Assembly: GCF_017114995.1 (NCBI RefSeq)
Contig: NZ_JABXKL010000082.1
Coordinates: 1 to 44,341, forward strand
DNA: 44,341 nt
Direction of reading: 5' to 3'
From: Nostoc sp. NMS9
GTDB lineage: Bacteria; Cyanobacteriota; Cyanobacteriia; Cyanobacteriales; Nostocaceae
Within the stretch, counting starts at the first letter, position 1. Every line of letters starts with the position of its first letter. The notes beneath the pieces were generated by a model. It made no database searches, was not told where the DNA came from, and saw only the letters and a list, made by a program, of their open reading frames with translations. A program made the position numbers and the translations under genes. Of the stretch, positions 1 through 8,544 are shown in pieces.

Positions 1-108
1 TCTCCGTATTTATTTATCTTTACATAGTTTGGTTTTTTCGCGCCGACTTACTTAATTATGTAAGCAATAATTAGTTCAAAGCTCAATTCAAAACCTATAT
101 TGTTGATT

Positions 109-624
109 ATGAAAATCAGAAATTTATTAATACTAATTTTTTCTTCTCTTGTAATGATTAGCTGTGTCCGAGAAGTATCAAATAATGAGTCTAAAGAAGT
201 TGCGATCGCAGTGAATATATCTGTTGCCAAATCTTCAACTCTGGCGCAGTCTTTAACCCCTTCGGTACAATCTCACAAGTCAGGTACTTTTGTTTCTGGA
301 GAATATAGAACTCAAGGAACAGTCAGTATTACTACGAAAGACAGTAAATTATTTCTAGAGCTTGGACAATCGTTTAAAATCTCGGAATCAGACCCGGATT
401 TAGTCGTAATTTTGCATCGTTCAGATAATGTAATTGGTTCAACTAAGCCACCAGCTTATTCTTTCAAAAATGGAGATTATATCATTCTTGCTCCCTTAAA
501 AAAATATAGCGGCGCTCAAACATATCCTATTCCTAACAACATCAATTTAGCAGATTACAAATCTGCCGCTATCTGGTGTCGCAAGTTCAATGCTACTTTT
601 GGTGCTGCTAAGTTGATTAGTTAA
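109..624 (+). CDS. DM13-domain lipoprotein
   Basis: The 171-residue protein begins with a short lipoprotein signal: basic MKIR, a hydrophobic run, and the lipobox MISC with Cys19. I start at the ATG at 109; a TTG at 100 is also open. After a polar linker (about 20-50) comes a DM13-type domain (about 55-171). It ends in the family's Cys-containing segment AAIWCRKFNATFG, a conserved Cys proposed in DM13 proteins to have a redox role. A likely place is the periplasmic face of a membrane. The substrate is unknown. It is transcribed toward recJ but separated by about 250 bp holding a cupin remnant, so it is probably its own unit. Confidence 0.8.
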   Translation: MKIRNLLILIFSSLVMISCVREVSNNESKEVAIAVNISVAKSSTLAQSLTPSVQSHKSGTFVSGEYRTQGTVSITTKDSKLFLELGQSFKISESDPDLVVILHRSDNVIGSTKPPAYSFKNGDYIILAPLKKYSGAQTYPIPNNINLADYKSAAIWCRKFNATFGAAKLIS

Positions 625-688
625 AAATTAACTAAACAATTACGGAGAGTAGAGAATCACTGTTCAGTAACAAAACTTTACACCTTAC

Positions 689-865
689 CACATTCATAGT
701 CACAAAGATGAAGCTTTATCTATTCAAGAGGTAGAATTAGAATTTCAGCTTGATGACCAGATTATCTTAGCAATTCCTGGAACCTTTCTTCACTCTTCTA
801 AAGGTCAACTCCACAGGTTTACAAATTATCCTTGTATTTTAAGAGTTTTAACTTCTAAATCCTAA
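689..865 (+). pseudogene. Remnant of a small cupin-domain protein
   Basis: This stretch stays open for 58 codons to a TAA and reads as the second half of a small cupin. It starts HIHSHKDEAL, and the motif PGTFLHSSKGQLHRF in the middle matches the second cupin motif (G-x-x-x-x-x-P-x-G-x-x-H). No start codon fits: an in-frame TAA lies just upstream at 668-670 and the first cupin strands are missing. I read it as a 5'-truncated pseudogene. The homology is inferred from the motif pattern only. Confidence 0.55.
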
Positions 866-875
866 CTTTGTTTGT

Positions 876-3335
876 ATGCTAGAACAACAGCAGTGGACTA
901 TAACAGCAACTGAACAACCACTAGAGTGGTTTATCCAAGCAGTGAAACAGTATACACCTGCATCAAGTGGACTGTATGCAGCGCAGTTGTTGTGGCAACG
1001 AGGTATTAAAGATCGTCAACAATTAACAGCTTTTATCAACTATAAAGCTTATCAACCAGCAAGTCCCTTTGAGTTTGGGCAAGAAATGCATCTGGCGATC
1101 GCACGCTTGCAACAAGCATATAATACTAAAGAAAAAATCGTTATTTGGGGAGACTTCGATGCCGATGGCATTACCGCTACATCGGTACTTTGGGATGGAT
1201 TGGGGCAGTTTTTCGCTCAAAATACCCAGTTAAGTTACTACATTCCCAATCGCCTGAAAGAATCCCACGGACTTAATAATCAAGGGATTGATAATTTAGC
1301 AAAACAAGGTTACAAATTAATTGTTACTTGTGATACAGGTAGCACAAACATTGAGGAAATTATTTATGCCAAACAGCTAGGCATAGATGTAATAGTTACA
1401 GACCATCACACCTTACCAGCCGAACGTCCACCCGTCGCAGCGATTATCAATCCTCGCTATTTACCAAAGGAACATCAGTTATTTAATCTTTCTGGGGTGG
1501 CGGTAGCTTATAAGTTGGTGGAAGCACTATATCAAAGCTTGCCCAATGTTGCAAAATATCCGTTAGAGGATTTATTAGATTTAGTTGCAGTTGGATTAAT
1601 TGCCGATTTGGTGCAGTTAAGTGGAGATTGTCGCTACTTGGCACAGATGGGAATTCAACGATTGCAAGAAGATTTTAAACAGCCAGCAGCAGCGCGGCGG
1701 CGGCCAGGGGTAGGACGATTATTAGAATTGTGCCAGAAAAGTGGCGATCGCCCCACAGATATTTCTTTTGGTTTGGGGCCAAGAATTAACGCCGTTAGTC
1801 GCATCCAAGGTGATGCCAGTTTCTGCGTGGAATTATTAACTAGTCGGGATGTCAAACGTTGTAACGAACTAGCCGAAGTTACAGAACTCGCCAACGCCCG
1901 CCGCAAATCTTTACAAAAAGATGTGCAGGCACAAGTGGCGCAAAAACTTACTCAACTAGATTTATCAACCACTAGCGTCATTGTCTTAGAAGATGCCCAA
2001 TGGCCTGCGGGTGTATTGGGCTTAGTCGCCGGACAGGTAGCACAAGAAACTGGACGCCCGACGATTTTGTTGAGTACAGAAGGAGCAGGGGAGCAGGGGA
2101 GCAGGGGAGCAGGGGAGCAGGGGAGCAGAGGAGCAGGGGAGCAGGGGAGCAATTCTTCTTCTTTGCTTGCAAGGGGTTCTGCCCGTTCGGTGAATTCTGT
2201 CGATTTATATCAACTGGTGAAAGAGCAAGCACATTTGTTACATCGTTTTGGGGGACATCCCTTTGCAGCGGGTTTGAGTTTGTTGGTGGAAAACATTCCT
2301 TTATTTACAGCGGCGATTAATCAGCAGTTGCGGCAATCTTTAGGTAGTACAACTCTAATGCCAACCGTGCAAGCAGACTTGACGGTGACAGTTGCAGATT
2401 TGGGGAAAGAGTTATTTTTGGAACTGAAACTGCTAGAACCTTGTGGAATGGGTAATCCTGTTCCGAAATTGCTAATTCAAAACTGTTGGTTTGAAAATTC
2501 TTGGCATCGCAATCAGCAGGATTGGCAAGGGAAAAAGGTACAGTACATTAAAACTGAGTTTGATATTCAAGATGATTCTAGCAGAAGTGCTTTTCCTGGC
2601 TTATGGTGGGGACACTATAAAGATGAATTGCCTATAGGAAGATGTGATTGCATAGCAGAATTAGACTACAACACCTTCAAAAAACGTTATGAAATCAGAT
2701 TAATTGCCGTGCGTTCTTCTGCTAACTCAGCACTCAACACTCAGCAGTGGCTCAACGCCCCGCTATCGCTAACACCCTTCATCCTAGACTTACGGAATCA
2801 GGAACACTCAGCAGTGGCTCAACGCCTCGCTACCGCTAACACTACTCAGCATTCAGCACTAATTATTGAAGATTGTCCCACAAATTGGGATGATTTACGC
2901 ATGTGGTTGCGGCGATGTTTGGCGATCAGCCGCTCTACGTCTGGGCTTGACAATCAGCAACAATTAGCGATCGCTTGGTCTAAACCTAAGCACCAACCAC
3001 CTAATCAAATTTGGCTGACTCTTGTCGGAATTGCTAAATATCTCAGTCGCACAAATCAACTAGTTACCCGCGGACAACTTTTAGAGAAAATCGGCATCAG
3101 CGACCAAACCTTACTTGTCGGAATCAAAGCTTTAAAATACTTAGGCTTCACAGTTCAACGACAAGACCGTTCTTTACAAATTACCTGGCATCCAAGCGAT
3201 AGTGCCGAAAACCTTGCTGACGAAGCCGTTGGACGATTTTTAGCTGCTGTTCGAGAAGAACAATTTCAGCAACAGTATTTTGCGGAAGTTCCTTTATCTA
3301 CGATTGTTGCGATCGCTAGCTACGACAGTAAATAA
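876..3335 (+). CDS. recJ: Single-stranded-DNA-specific exonuclease RecJ
   Basis: RecJ degrades single-stranded DNA 5' to 3' in recombination and mismatch or base-excision repair. Motif I DFDADG is at residues 93-98, the DHH triad at 176-178, and the DHHA1 motif GGHPFAAG near 459-466. At 819 residues it has the long C-terminal region usual in cyanobacteria. Two stretches are foreign-looking. Residues about 403-430 are GAGEQGSR repeats encoded by a tandem octamer tract. Residues about 621-656 are encoded by two 40-bp direct repeats. Both are in frame and lie outside the catalytic motifs. ATG at 876 directly precedes MLEQQQW. It is followed by a non-coding repeat-bearing gap. Confidence 0.95.
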   Translation: MLEQQQWTITATEQPLEWFIQAVKQYTPASSGLYAAQLLWQRGIKDRQQLTAFINYKAYQPASPFEFGQEMHLAIARLQQAYNTKEKIVIWGDFDADGITATSVLWDGLGQFFAQNTQLSYYIPNRLKESHGLNNQGIDNLAKQGYKLIVTCDTGSTNIEEIIYAKQLGIDVIVTDHHTLPAERPPVAAIINPRYLPKEHQLFNLSGVAVAYKLVEALYQSLPNVAKYPLEDLLDLVAVGLIADLVQLSGDCRYLAQMGIQRLQEDFKQPAAARRRPGVGRLLELCQKSGDRPTDISFGLGPRINAVSRIQGDASFCVELLTSRDVKRCNELAEVTELANARRKSLQKDVQAQVAQKLTQLDLSTTSVIVLEDAQWPAGVLGLVAGQVAQETGRPTILLSTEGAGEQGSRGAGEQGSRGAGEQGSNSSSLLARGSARSVNSVDLYQLVKEQAHLLHRFGGHPFAAGLSLLVENIPLFTAAINQQLRQSLGSTTLMPTVQADLTVTVADLGKELFLELKLLEPCGMGNPVPKLLIQNCWFENSWHRNQQDWQGKKVQYIKTEFDIQDDSSRSAFPGLWWGHYKDELPIGRCDCIAELDYNTFKKRYEIRLIAVRSSANSALNTQQWLNAPLSLTPFILDLRNQEHSAVAQRLATANTTQHSALIIEDCPTNWDDLRMWLRRCLAISRSTSGLDNQQQLAIAWSKPKHQPPNQIWLTLVGIAKYLSRTNQLVTRGQLLEKIGISDQTLLVGIKALKYLGFTVQRQDRSLQITWHPSDSAENLADEAVGRFLAAVREEQFQQQYFAEVPLSTIVAIASYDSK
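2082..2150 (+). repeat. Tandem GGAGCAGG octamer tract inside recJ
   Basis: About eight and a half copies of GGAGCAGG run in tandem with one variant unit. Three octamers equal 24 bp, so the tract is read as the 8-residue period GAGEQGSR. It sits between the conserved RecJ segments GRPTILLST and ARGSARS, where relatives normally have only a short turn. Tracts of this kind are usually intergenic in Nostocaceae. Confidence 0.9.
2736..2842 (+). repeat. 40-bp direct repeat pair inside recJ
   Basis: Copies at 2736-2775 and 2803-2842 differ at two positions. Each begins AACACTCAGCAGTGGCTC and ends GCTAACAC. They are separated by 27 bp and read in different protein contexts (TQQWLNA and HSAVAQR). This matches an insertion of repeat DNA into the C-terminal region of RecJ. 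Confidence 0.85.
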
Positions 3336-3603
3336 TTTAAAGGGTTTATAGCGTTTGCTACCCTAACAAAATAGGGATTTTCAACCAAGTCCGATCTTGT
3401 GTAGTGCAATCGCGATCGCACTAAATTACAGCAGTTTGCAAGTATAGGAATTACCTAGCTTGTGAAATCAAGTCCGATTAATCACTTACGATCGCCGCAT
3501 CTGTGCAAAAATCCCAAAAGCCTTTTTCCCCCTGCCTCCTGCCTCCTGCGGTTAAGTTTTGAGCCAGACACGATATGAGTCCTATTGGGTGTGATACCTG
3601 AAG
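3336..3603. other. Convergent intergenic region with CCTGCCT heptamers
   Basis: The 268 bp between the convergent recJ and NADH dehydrogenase genes hold HIP1-type sites near 3411 and three tandem CCTGCCT-type heptamers at 3531-3551. I see no open frame that reads as protein and no clear terminator. Confidence 0.6.
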
Positions 3604-4950
3604 TTAAAGAGGTGTCCCAGAAGGCTGTTGTACCCTATTGTTAACAGTTTTTGCTTCTACAAAACCTTCTCGACCTGTAATCAATCTAGAGCGACGATTA
3701 CGAGTGATATAATTCCACCCCCACTGAATTGCTACTACTATTTTAGTGTCAAACTCGATTAAGAAATAGATGTGAATTACTAGCCAAAAGAGCCAAGCAA
3801 TGAAACCTTTAAGTTTGATTAAGCCTAAATCTACGACAGCTAAATTTTGCCCAATCATCGCCAAAGTACCCACGTCATTGTAACGAAATTGTGGCAAAGT
3901 CTCACCTTGAAGCCTGCGTTTAATGAGTCTAGCTACATACTCTCCTTGTTGTTTGGCTACAGGTGCAACACCAGGTAAGGGTTTACCATTTTGATGGGAA
4001 AAGTTGCCTAAATCTCCTACTACAAAAATGTTTTTATAACCCTTGATAGACAAGTCCGGTTCTACAATCACACGTCCGTCGCGATCGCACTCTACACCTG
4101 TACTTTTTGCTAGGGCTTTCCCCATAGGCGAACCTTGAACACCTGCTGCCCACAATATAGTTTTTGAGGTAATTTCTGTGAATTCATCGCCTTGCTTGAA
4201 AGTAACAATGTTACCTTCAATATTTGTCACTCTAGTGTTAGTGTAGACAGCCACACCCAACTTTTGCAAAGATTCTGCTGCTACTTTCGATAACTCTGGT
4301 GCAATGTGTGGGAGGATGCGATCGCCCCCTTGCAATAGTATAATTCTCGCTTCTGAGGTGTTGATGCTGCGGAAATCTTCTGTGAGAGTTTGGTATGCCA
4401 ATTCTGCGATCGCCCCCGATAATTCTACACCGGTGGGCCCACCCCCGACAATCACAAAAGTCAAAAAAGCACGGCGTTTTTCGGGATCGGTTTCTTTTTC
4501 TGCCGCTTCAAATGCCGAAAATATCTGGCGACGCATTTCTATGGCATCTTCAACAGTTTTCAAGCCAGGAGCAAATTCTTTCCAGTTATCCTTACCAAAA
4601 TAGGAATGGTTAACACCTGTGGCGACAATCAATGTATCATAAGGTACTACTTCATCACCCAGAATAACTTGTTGTGCTTTTGGATCGATATCATTTACTT
4701 TTCCTAACAACACTTTTGTATTCTTGCTTTTGCTGAATACAGATCGTAATGGTGCGGAAATATCAGCAGGTGATAGCGTACCTGTGGCAACTTGATATAA
4801 AAGCGGCTGAAATAGGTGAAAGTTACGTTTATCAATGAGAGTAACATTTACATTTGCTGTCTTCAAAGCTTTTGCTGTATACAGTCCACCAAAGCCACCA
4901 CCAACAACTACAACCCGATGTGGTGCATTCTTTTCAAGTGAGACTACCAT
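3604..4950 (-). CDS. ndh: Type II NADH dehydrogenase (NDH-2)
   Basis: A flavoprotein that oxidises NAD(P)H and reduces quinone without pumping protons, acting at the thylakoid or plasma membrane. It has 448 residues. The FAD-binding GGGFGG is at 17-22, followed by the NDH-2 signature HLFQPLLYQVATG near 45-57. The second dinucleotide fold, GGGPTGVE, is near 167, and a GDL flavin motif (VVGDLGNF) near 316. A hydrophobic segment near 380-405 (FIAWLFWLVIHIYF) is the membrane anchor typical of the family. The ATG at 4950 is well supported by the Rossmann strand. It is monocistronic, convergent with recJ. Confidence 0.93.
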   Translation of the reverse strand: MVVSLEKNAPHRVVVVGGGFGGLYTAKALKTANVNVTLIDKRNFHLFQPLLYQVATGTLSPADISAPLRSVFSKSKNTKVLLGKVNDIDPKAQQVILGDEVVPYDTLIVATGVNHSYFGKDNWKEFAPGLKTVEDAIEMRRQIFSAFEAAEKETDPEKRRAFLTFVIVGGGPTGVELSGAIAELAYQTLTEDFRSINTSEARIILLQGGDRILPHIAPELSKVAAESLQKLGVAVYTNTRVTNIEGNIVTFKQGDEFTEITSKTILWAAGVQGSPMGKALAKSTGVECDRDGRVIVEPDLSIKGYKNIFVVGDLGNFSHQNGKPLPGVAPVAKQQGEYVARLIKRRLQGETLPQFRYNDVGTLAMIGQNLAVVDLGLIKLKGFIAWLFWLVIHIYFLIEFDTKIVVAIQWGWNYITRNRRSRLITGREGFVEAKTVNNRVQQPSGTPL

Positions 4951-5098
4951 AATAAAAATTTCCTTGTGTTAAGAGCCTGTAACTATTCTTAACAAAGATG
5001 TAACAGCATTATGATAGTGGTTGCTGTCTATTTAGAACAATTGAAGAAATGATGAAAGTAGTCAAAGTTAGTTTTTATCGAGGAAGGCAGGAGGCAGG

Positions 5099-5235
5099 GC
5101 AATACGGTTCGGATAAGGTTTTTTGATCACAAGCCCTAGATCGTAAAGACGCGATAAATCGCCGTCTTTACAATAATCAGTCCTTTGTAGAGATGGCGAT
5201 TTATCGCGTCTCTTGCCTTAACCGAACCGTATTGG
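5099..5235. mobile_element. MITE-like element, copy 1 (19-bp TIRs, 8-bp TSD)
   Basis: Terminal inverted repeats CAATACGGTTCGGATAAGG (5100-5118) and its near-complement (5216-5234) match at 18 of 19 positions. The inside is a further imperfect palindrome around GACGCGATAAATCGCC. The element is flanked by GAGGCAGG at 5091-5098 and 5236-5243, an apparent 8-bp target duplication. The surrounding DNA is itself built of AGGCAGG heptamers, so that duplication is weaker evidence here than at copy 2. It has no coding capacity. Confidence 0.8.
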
Positions 5236-5282
5236 GAGGCAGGAGGCAGGAGGCAAGGGGCAAGAGGTAGGAGGCAGGAGGA
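5236..5282. repeat. AGGCAGG-type heptamer tract
   Basis: This is tandem GAGGCAG/GAGGCAA/GAGGTAG heptamers, continuous in type with the short run at 5083-5098 on the other side of the MITE. It looks like one short tandem repeat locus into which the element inserted. The rest of the gap, to 5418, holds a short palindromic piece around 5300-5330 and no gene. Confidence 0.7.
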
Positions 5283-5418
5283 AAACAGCCCAACGTTCTC
5301 TACGAGACCCTGCGCGTAGCTTGCTTCCCTGTAAGGGTATGATGACTCGCTATCCTCCAGTCGTACAGAATTGATTTTGAATTCTGACTCCTGAATTCTG
5401 TTCGATCGATCAAGCCGC

Positions 5419-6207
5419 TCAAAATGTGCTTTGAATAATTCCGCCATCTACTTGTAGCATGACTCCATTCACAAATGAGGCTGCTGGTGAACTCAGAAAT
5501 ACCGCAACATTGGCAAACTCTTCTGGTGTGCCGATACGACCCAAAGGAACTGTCCCATTGATTCTAGCAATTTCTGCTTCTTTCGTTTCACCATTTTTAG
5601 CAATGCGGGCATCGATTAATTCTTCTACCCGTTCTGTATATGTCCAGCCTGGTAGAATACTGTTGACGCGAATTTTATCGCTACCCAGTTCTTGGCTGAG
5701 AGTTTTCGTTAAACCAATCACTGCTAATCGAATGGAATTAGATAAAACCAGATTTTGGACTGGTTGTTTAGTTGAGGTTGAGGTGATGGTCAGAATTGCT
5801 GGTGCGATAGATTGGCGTAAGTGAGGTAAAGCGTACTTTACCAGGCGTACCGCACTCAGCAAAGTCAAGTCGATCGAAGTTTCCCAAGTTGCCAAATCAA
5901 TATCATCAAAAGTGCCAGCAGGTGGGCCTCCGGCGTTGGTAACGAGGATATCCAACCCGCCGAATTTTTCCACTGTGGCGTTAATTACCTGTTCAATATC
6001 TTCTTGACTAGTAACGTCCGCACGCAGAGATAGCACTTCTGTACCTGTTTCGCTTTCAATCTCCGCAGCGGTTTTGTCAATTAACTCACTGCGGGCGCAG
6101 ATGGCAACTTTTGCACCCTCACGGGCAAATTGCCTCGCTGTAGCTTTGCCCAAACCTTTACTAGCAGCTGTCACTAAGGCGACTTTGCCACGGAGTTGCA
6201 AATCCAT
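5419..6207 (-). CDS. SDR-family oxidoreductase lacking the YxxxK pair
   Basis: A 262-residue short-chain dehydrogenase/reductase. It has the nucleotide-binding TAASKGLG near the N-terminus, NAGG near 90, and the C-terminal FLSSPAASFVNGVMLQVDGG. The usual catalytic Tyr-x-x-x-Lys is replaced by SNSIR (in NLVLSNSIRLAV), as in the atypical beta-ketoacyl-reductase-like SDRs. It may be an unusual reductase or a non-classical enzyme. I start at the ATG at 6207; an upstream extension would run into the preceding gene. It lies 19 bp behind the nitroreductase, last in the minus-strand sulfur-type cluster. Confidence 0.88.
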   Translation of the reverse strand: MDLQLRGKVALVTAASKGLGKATARQFAREGAKVAICARSELIDKTAAEIESETGTEVLSLRADVTSQEDIEQVINATVEKFGGLDILVTNAGGPPAGTFDDIDLATWETSIDLTLLSAVRLVKYALPHLRQSIAPAILTITSTSTKQPVQNLVLSNSIRLAVIGLTKTLSQELGSDKIRVNSILPGWTYTERVEELIDARIAKNGETKEAEIARINGTVPLGRIGTPEEFANVAVFLSSPAASFVNGVMLQVDGGIIQSTF

Positions 6208-6226
6208 AATCTTGATTCTTCTTAAT

Positions 6227-7048
6227 TTACAGTAATTTGAAGCCCAGGTTATTGAGAGCTTCACGCAAGCGATCGCGTCCTCTCAATGATTCTACAGTTG
6301 CAATGCGTTGGGCTGAGTGTTCTGACCAATCACCAGCAATATTCATTTTTTGTTCAGTATAGAATTCTTTGATGATGTCGTTGTAGTGAGCGATCGCTTC
6401 TTCTTGTTCTGCCAATTTATAAGTTTCACGATGCAGCACAGCTGACTGGGGTAAGCGTGGTTTAATCGCCGCTTCTACTTCAGGATTCGGATAGCCCACA
6501 CATAATCCAAATACAGCATACACAGAGGAGGGTAAATTCAATATCTGTGCTACCTCTTGCGGACGGTTCCTGATTCCGCCAATATATACTGTTCCTAAAC
6601 CGAGTGACTCGGCTGCAACTGCTGCATTTTGCGCCGCCAATGTTGCATCGATTGTTGCCATCACAAACATTTCCAAATATTCCAGCGCATCATGAGATAT
6701 GCCGCGACTGTCAGCAACGTGACTTAGACGCGCCAAATCTGCTAACCAAACCAAGAATAAAGGAACCTGCTTAATATGTGCTTGGTTTCCCGCTAGCTTG
6801 GATAACTCCTCTTTGCGCTGTTGATCTTCGACTGCTACCACACTCCAAGTTTGCAAATTAGAGGAAGTAGATGCAGATTGGGCAGCTGCAATTAGTAATT
6901 CTAGAGTTCCCGGTGGTAAAGGATCGGATAGATAAGACCGAATTGAACGGTGAGATAGTAGTGCTGTTAGCGAATCATTCCATCCAATTTCGGGATTGAA
7001 GGGAATTTCACCGTAGCGCGATCGCAGTAATTCTGTAGGATTAGTCAT
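6227..7048 (-). CDS. NfsA-like nitroreductase-family flavoprotein
   Basis: A 273-residue FMN-dependent NAD(P)H oxidoreductase of the NfsA/FRP type. The FMN-binding SHRSIRSYL is near 30. The stretch AAQSASTSSNLQTWS and the later AESLGLGTVYIGGIRN form the family core. ATG at 7048 is used; a TTG two codons earlier is open. It lies between an SsuA-like binding protein and an SDR on the same strand. In that context it could supply reduced flavin or reduce a sulfur-organic substrate, which is inference. Such enzymes also reduce nitro-aromatics and quinones. Confidence 0.88.
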   Translation of the reverse strand: MTNPTELLRSRYGEIPFNPEIGWNDSLTALLSHRSIRSYLSDPLPPGTLELLIAAAQSASTSSNLQTWSVVAVEDQQRKEELSKLAGNQAHIKQVPLFLVWLADLARLSHVADSRGISHDALEYLEMFVMATIDATLAAQNAAVAAESLGLGTVYIGGIRNRPQEVAQILNLPSSVYAVFGLCVGYPNPEVEAAIKPRLPQSAVLHRETYKLAEQEEAIAHYNDIIKEFYTEQKMNIAGDWSEHSAQRIATVESLRGRDRLREALNNLGFKLL

Positions 7049-7161
7049 AATCAATTCCAGGATTCAAAATTAAAAAATTGTCAGTTGTTTTATTACTAAC
7101 ACCAATTTCATTTGTAGGGATATATATCTGTATATCCCTACACCCGATTCATTGCCCTAAT

Positions 7162-8286
7162 TTAAGTTTTTGGTGAGAAAGCAGCATATTCTTCTTTTGT
7201 CAACACTGCATCCTTCACATTTACCTTTTTAGGAATTAGCTTCAATTTATAATATGTATCCGCAACACCTTGTTGTAGATTTATTAGATTATCGTCAATT
7301 GGTACAAGACCAAAAGTTCGTCTATTAGTTGCTTTTTTCATCGTTTCTAAGTCAATTCCTAACACAGGTGCAAGAGTTTTTGCTACTTCTTCTCGATTCT
7401 GTTTAGACCATTCTTCTAGATTTTTAATTTCTTCCAGTATTGCCTTGACAGTTTGGGGATTTTCAGTGACAAATTTGCGGGTCATCAAATAATATCCTCC
7501 CTGTTTATTAATTCCTGTGCCATCAATTAGGACTCTGGCTTTAGTCGCCTCTTGAGCCGCTGCATAGAAAGGGTCCCAAATTACCCAAGCATCTACACTC
7601 CCTTTCACAAATGCAGCACGGGCATCAGCCGGAGCCAAATATTTAGGTTCAATGTCTGTATATTTTAATCCGGCTTTTTCTAAAGCTTGGACTAACAATA
7701 AATGGGCACTAGATCCTTTCTGAAATGCAACTTTTTTACCTTTAAGGTCAGTAAGTTTTTGAATTTGTGAATTTTGAGGAACAAGAATTGCTGAACTAGC
7801 CGGAGTAGCAGCAGTACCAACAACATAAGTTAGTGATGCTCCGGCTGCTTGAGCAAATATTGGCGGTGATTCTCCCACAGGTCCGATGTCAATACTACCC
7901 ACATTCATGGCTTCTAGTAGTTGTGGACCTGCTTGAAATTCAGTCCATTTTACAGTAATACCTTCAGGTGTTAAACGCTTTTCTAAAACACCCTTAGCTC
8001 TCAGCAAAATGGTCGATTTTTGATAGCCAAATCTGACTACTGTTGCTTTATTATTGGAAGCCGAATTGCTAACAGATGTGGCACTGGGATTAGGGGCATT
8101 AACAGTCGGTGTCGATGAACAAGCAGCAAATAGCAAGCTCAGACAAAGACCTGTAACAAAAGCCCCCACTGTTGGCAAAGGAGAAGAAAAGAATAATTTA
8201 TGTTGGTTGTTAAATGGGATATTCCTGAATTTTATCAACGATATCCACTTGGCAATGAAACGGCGAAAGATTTGGTTAATCATCAA
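7162..8286 (-). CDS. ssuA: SsuA-like sulfonate/taurine ABC transporter binding lipoprotein
   Basis: A solute-binding protein of the aliphatic sulfonate/nitrate/taurine group, 374 residues. The lipobox LFAAC (Cys56) follows an unusually long N-terminal leader, and then comes the binding domain (RFGYQKSTILLRAKG, NVGSIDIGPVGESPP, FQKGSSAHLLLVQALEKAGL, VDAWVIWDPFYAAA). The membrane and ATPase subunits are not adjacent, so it either partners with a transporter encoded elsewhere or is an orphan. A GTG at 8169 is an alternative start but would remove all basic residues from the signal peptide. The N-terminal part overlaps an opposite-strand small ORF. Confidence 0.88.
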   Translation of the reverse strand: MMINQIFRRFIAKWISLIKFRNIPFNNQHKLFFSSPLPTVGAFVTGLCLSLLFAACSSTPTVNAPNPSATSVSNSASNNKATVVRFGYQKSTILLRAKGVLEKRLTPEGITVKWTEFQAGPQLLEAMNVGSIDIGPVGESPPIFAQAAGASLTYVVGTAATPASSAILVPQNSQIQKLTDLKGKKVAFQKGSSAHLLLVQALEKAGLKYTDIEPKYLAPADARAAFVKGSVDAWVIWDPFYAAAQEATKARVLIDGTGINKQGGYYLMTRKFVTENPQTVKAILEEIKNLEEWSKQNREEVAKTLAPVLGIDLETMKKATNRRTFGLVPIDDNLINLQQGVADTYYKLKLIPKKVNVKDAVLTKEEYAAFSPKT

Positions 8287-8364
8287 AATGATTTCTCTGA
8301 GCTATATGAATACTATAAACTTATAGGTTTACCGGAGTATATAAATAAATTTAAGTTTAGTTGA
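8200..8364 (+). CDS. 54-residue unrecognised ORF opposite the ssuA 5' end
   Basis: ATG at 8200 opens 54 codons with strikingly protein-like content: WDIPEFYQRYPLGNE, then DLVNHQNDFSELYEYYKLIGLPEY. AAAGGAG lies 16 bp upstream, rather far for a ribosome site. It overlaps the long leader of ssuA by 87 bp on the opposite strand. I do not recognise a family. It may be a short gene or the end of a decayed one; only one of the two overlapping frames need be real at the N-terminus of ssuA. Confidence 0.35.
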   Translation: MLVVKWDIPEFYQRYPLGNETAKDLVNHQNDFSELYEYYKLIGLPEYINKFKFS

Positions 8365-8544
8365 CAATAAATAGCTGGGAGGCGGAGTCGGAGCTACTGC
8401 GCTCAGTTCAGTTACCCTGTTCTTAACTAGCTACAGTCGGGTTTAAATCCCCTTATGTAACTCTCTTCTCTAGGAGATGCGGCGCGAATAATTTTGAATT
8501 TTGAATTTTAAATTGTTAATATCCCAGTGTCAAAAAACACAGCA

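Noticed and set aside
2000..2320. Open frames on both strands across the recJ octamer tract
   Set aside because: They are shadows of recJ kept open by the GC-rich repeat; none has conserved protein content.
8380..8480. tRNA-like stretch with GGGTTTAAATCCCC
   Set aside because: I could not fold an acceptor stem or anticodon arm around the T-loop-like sequence.
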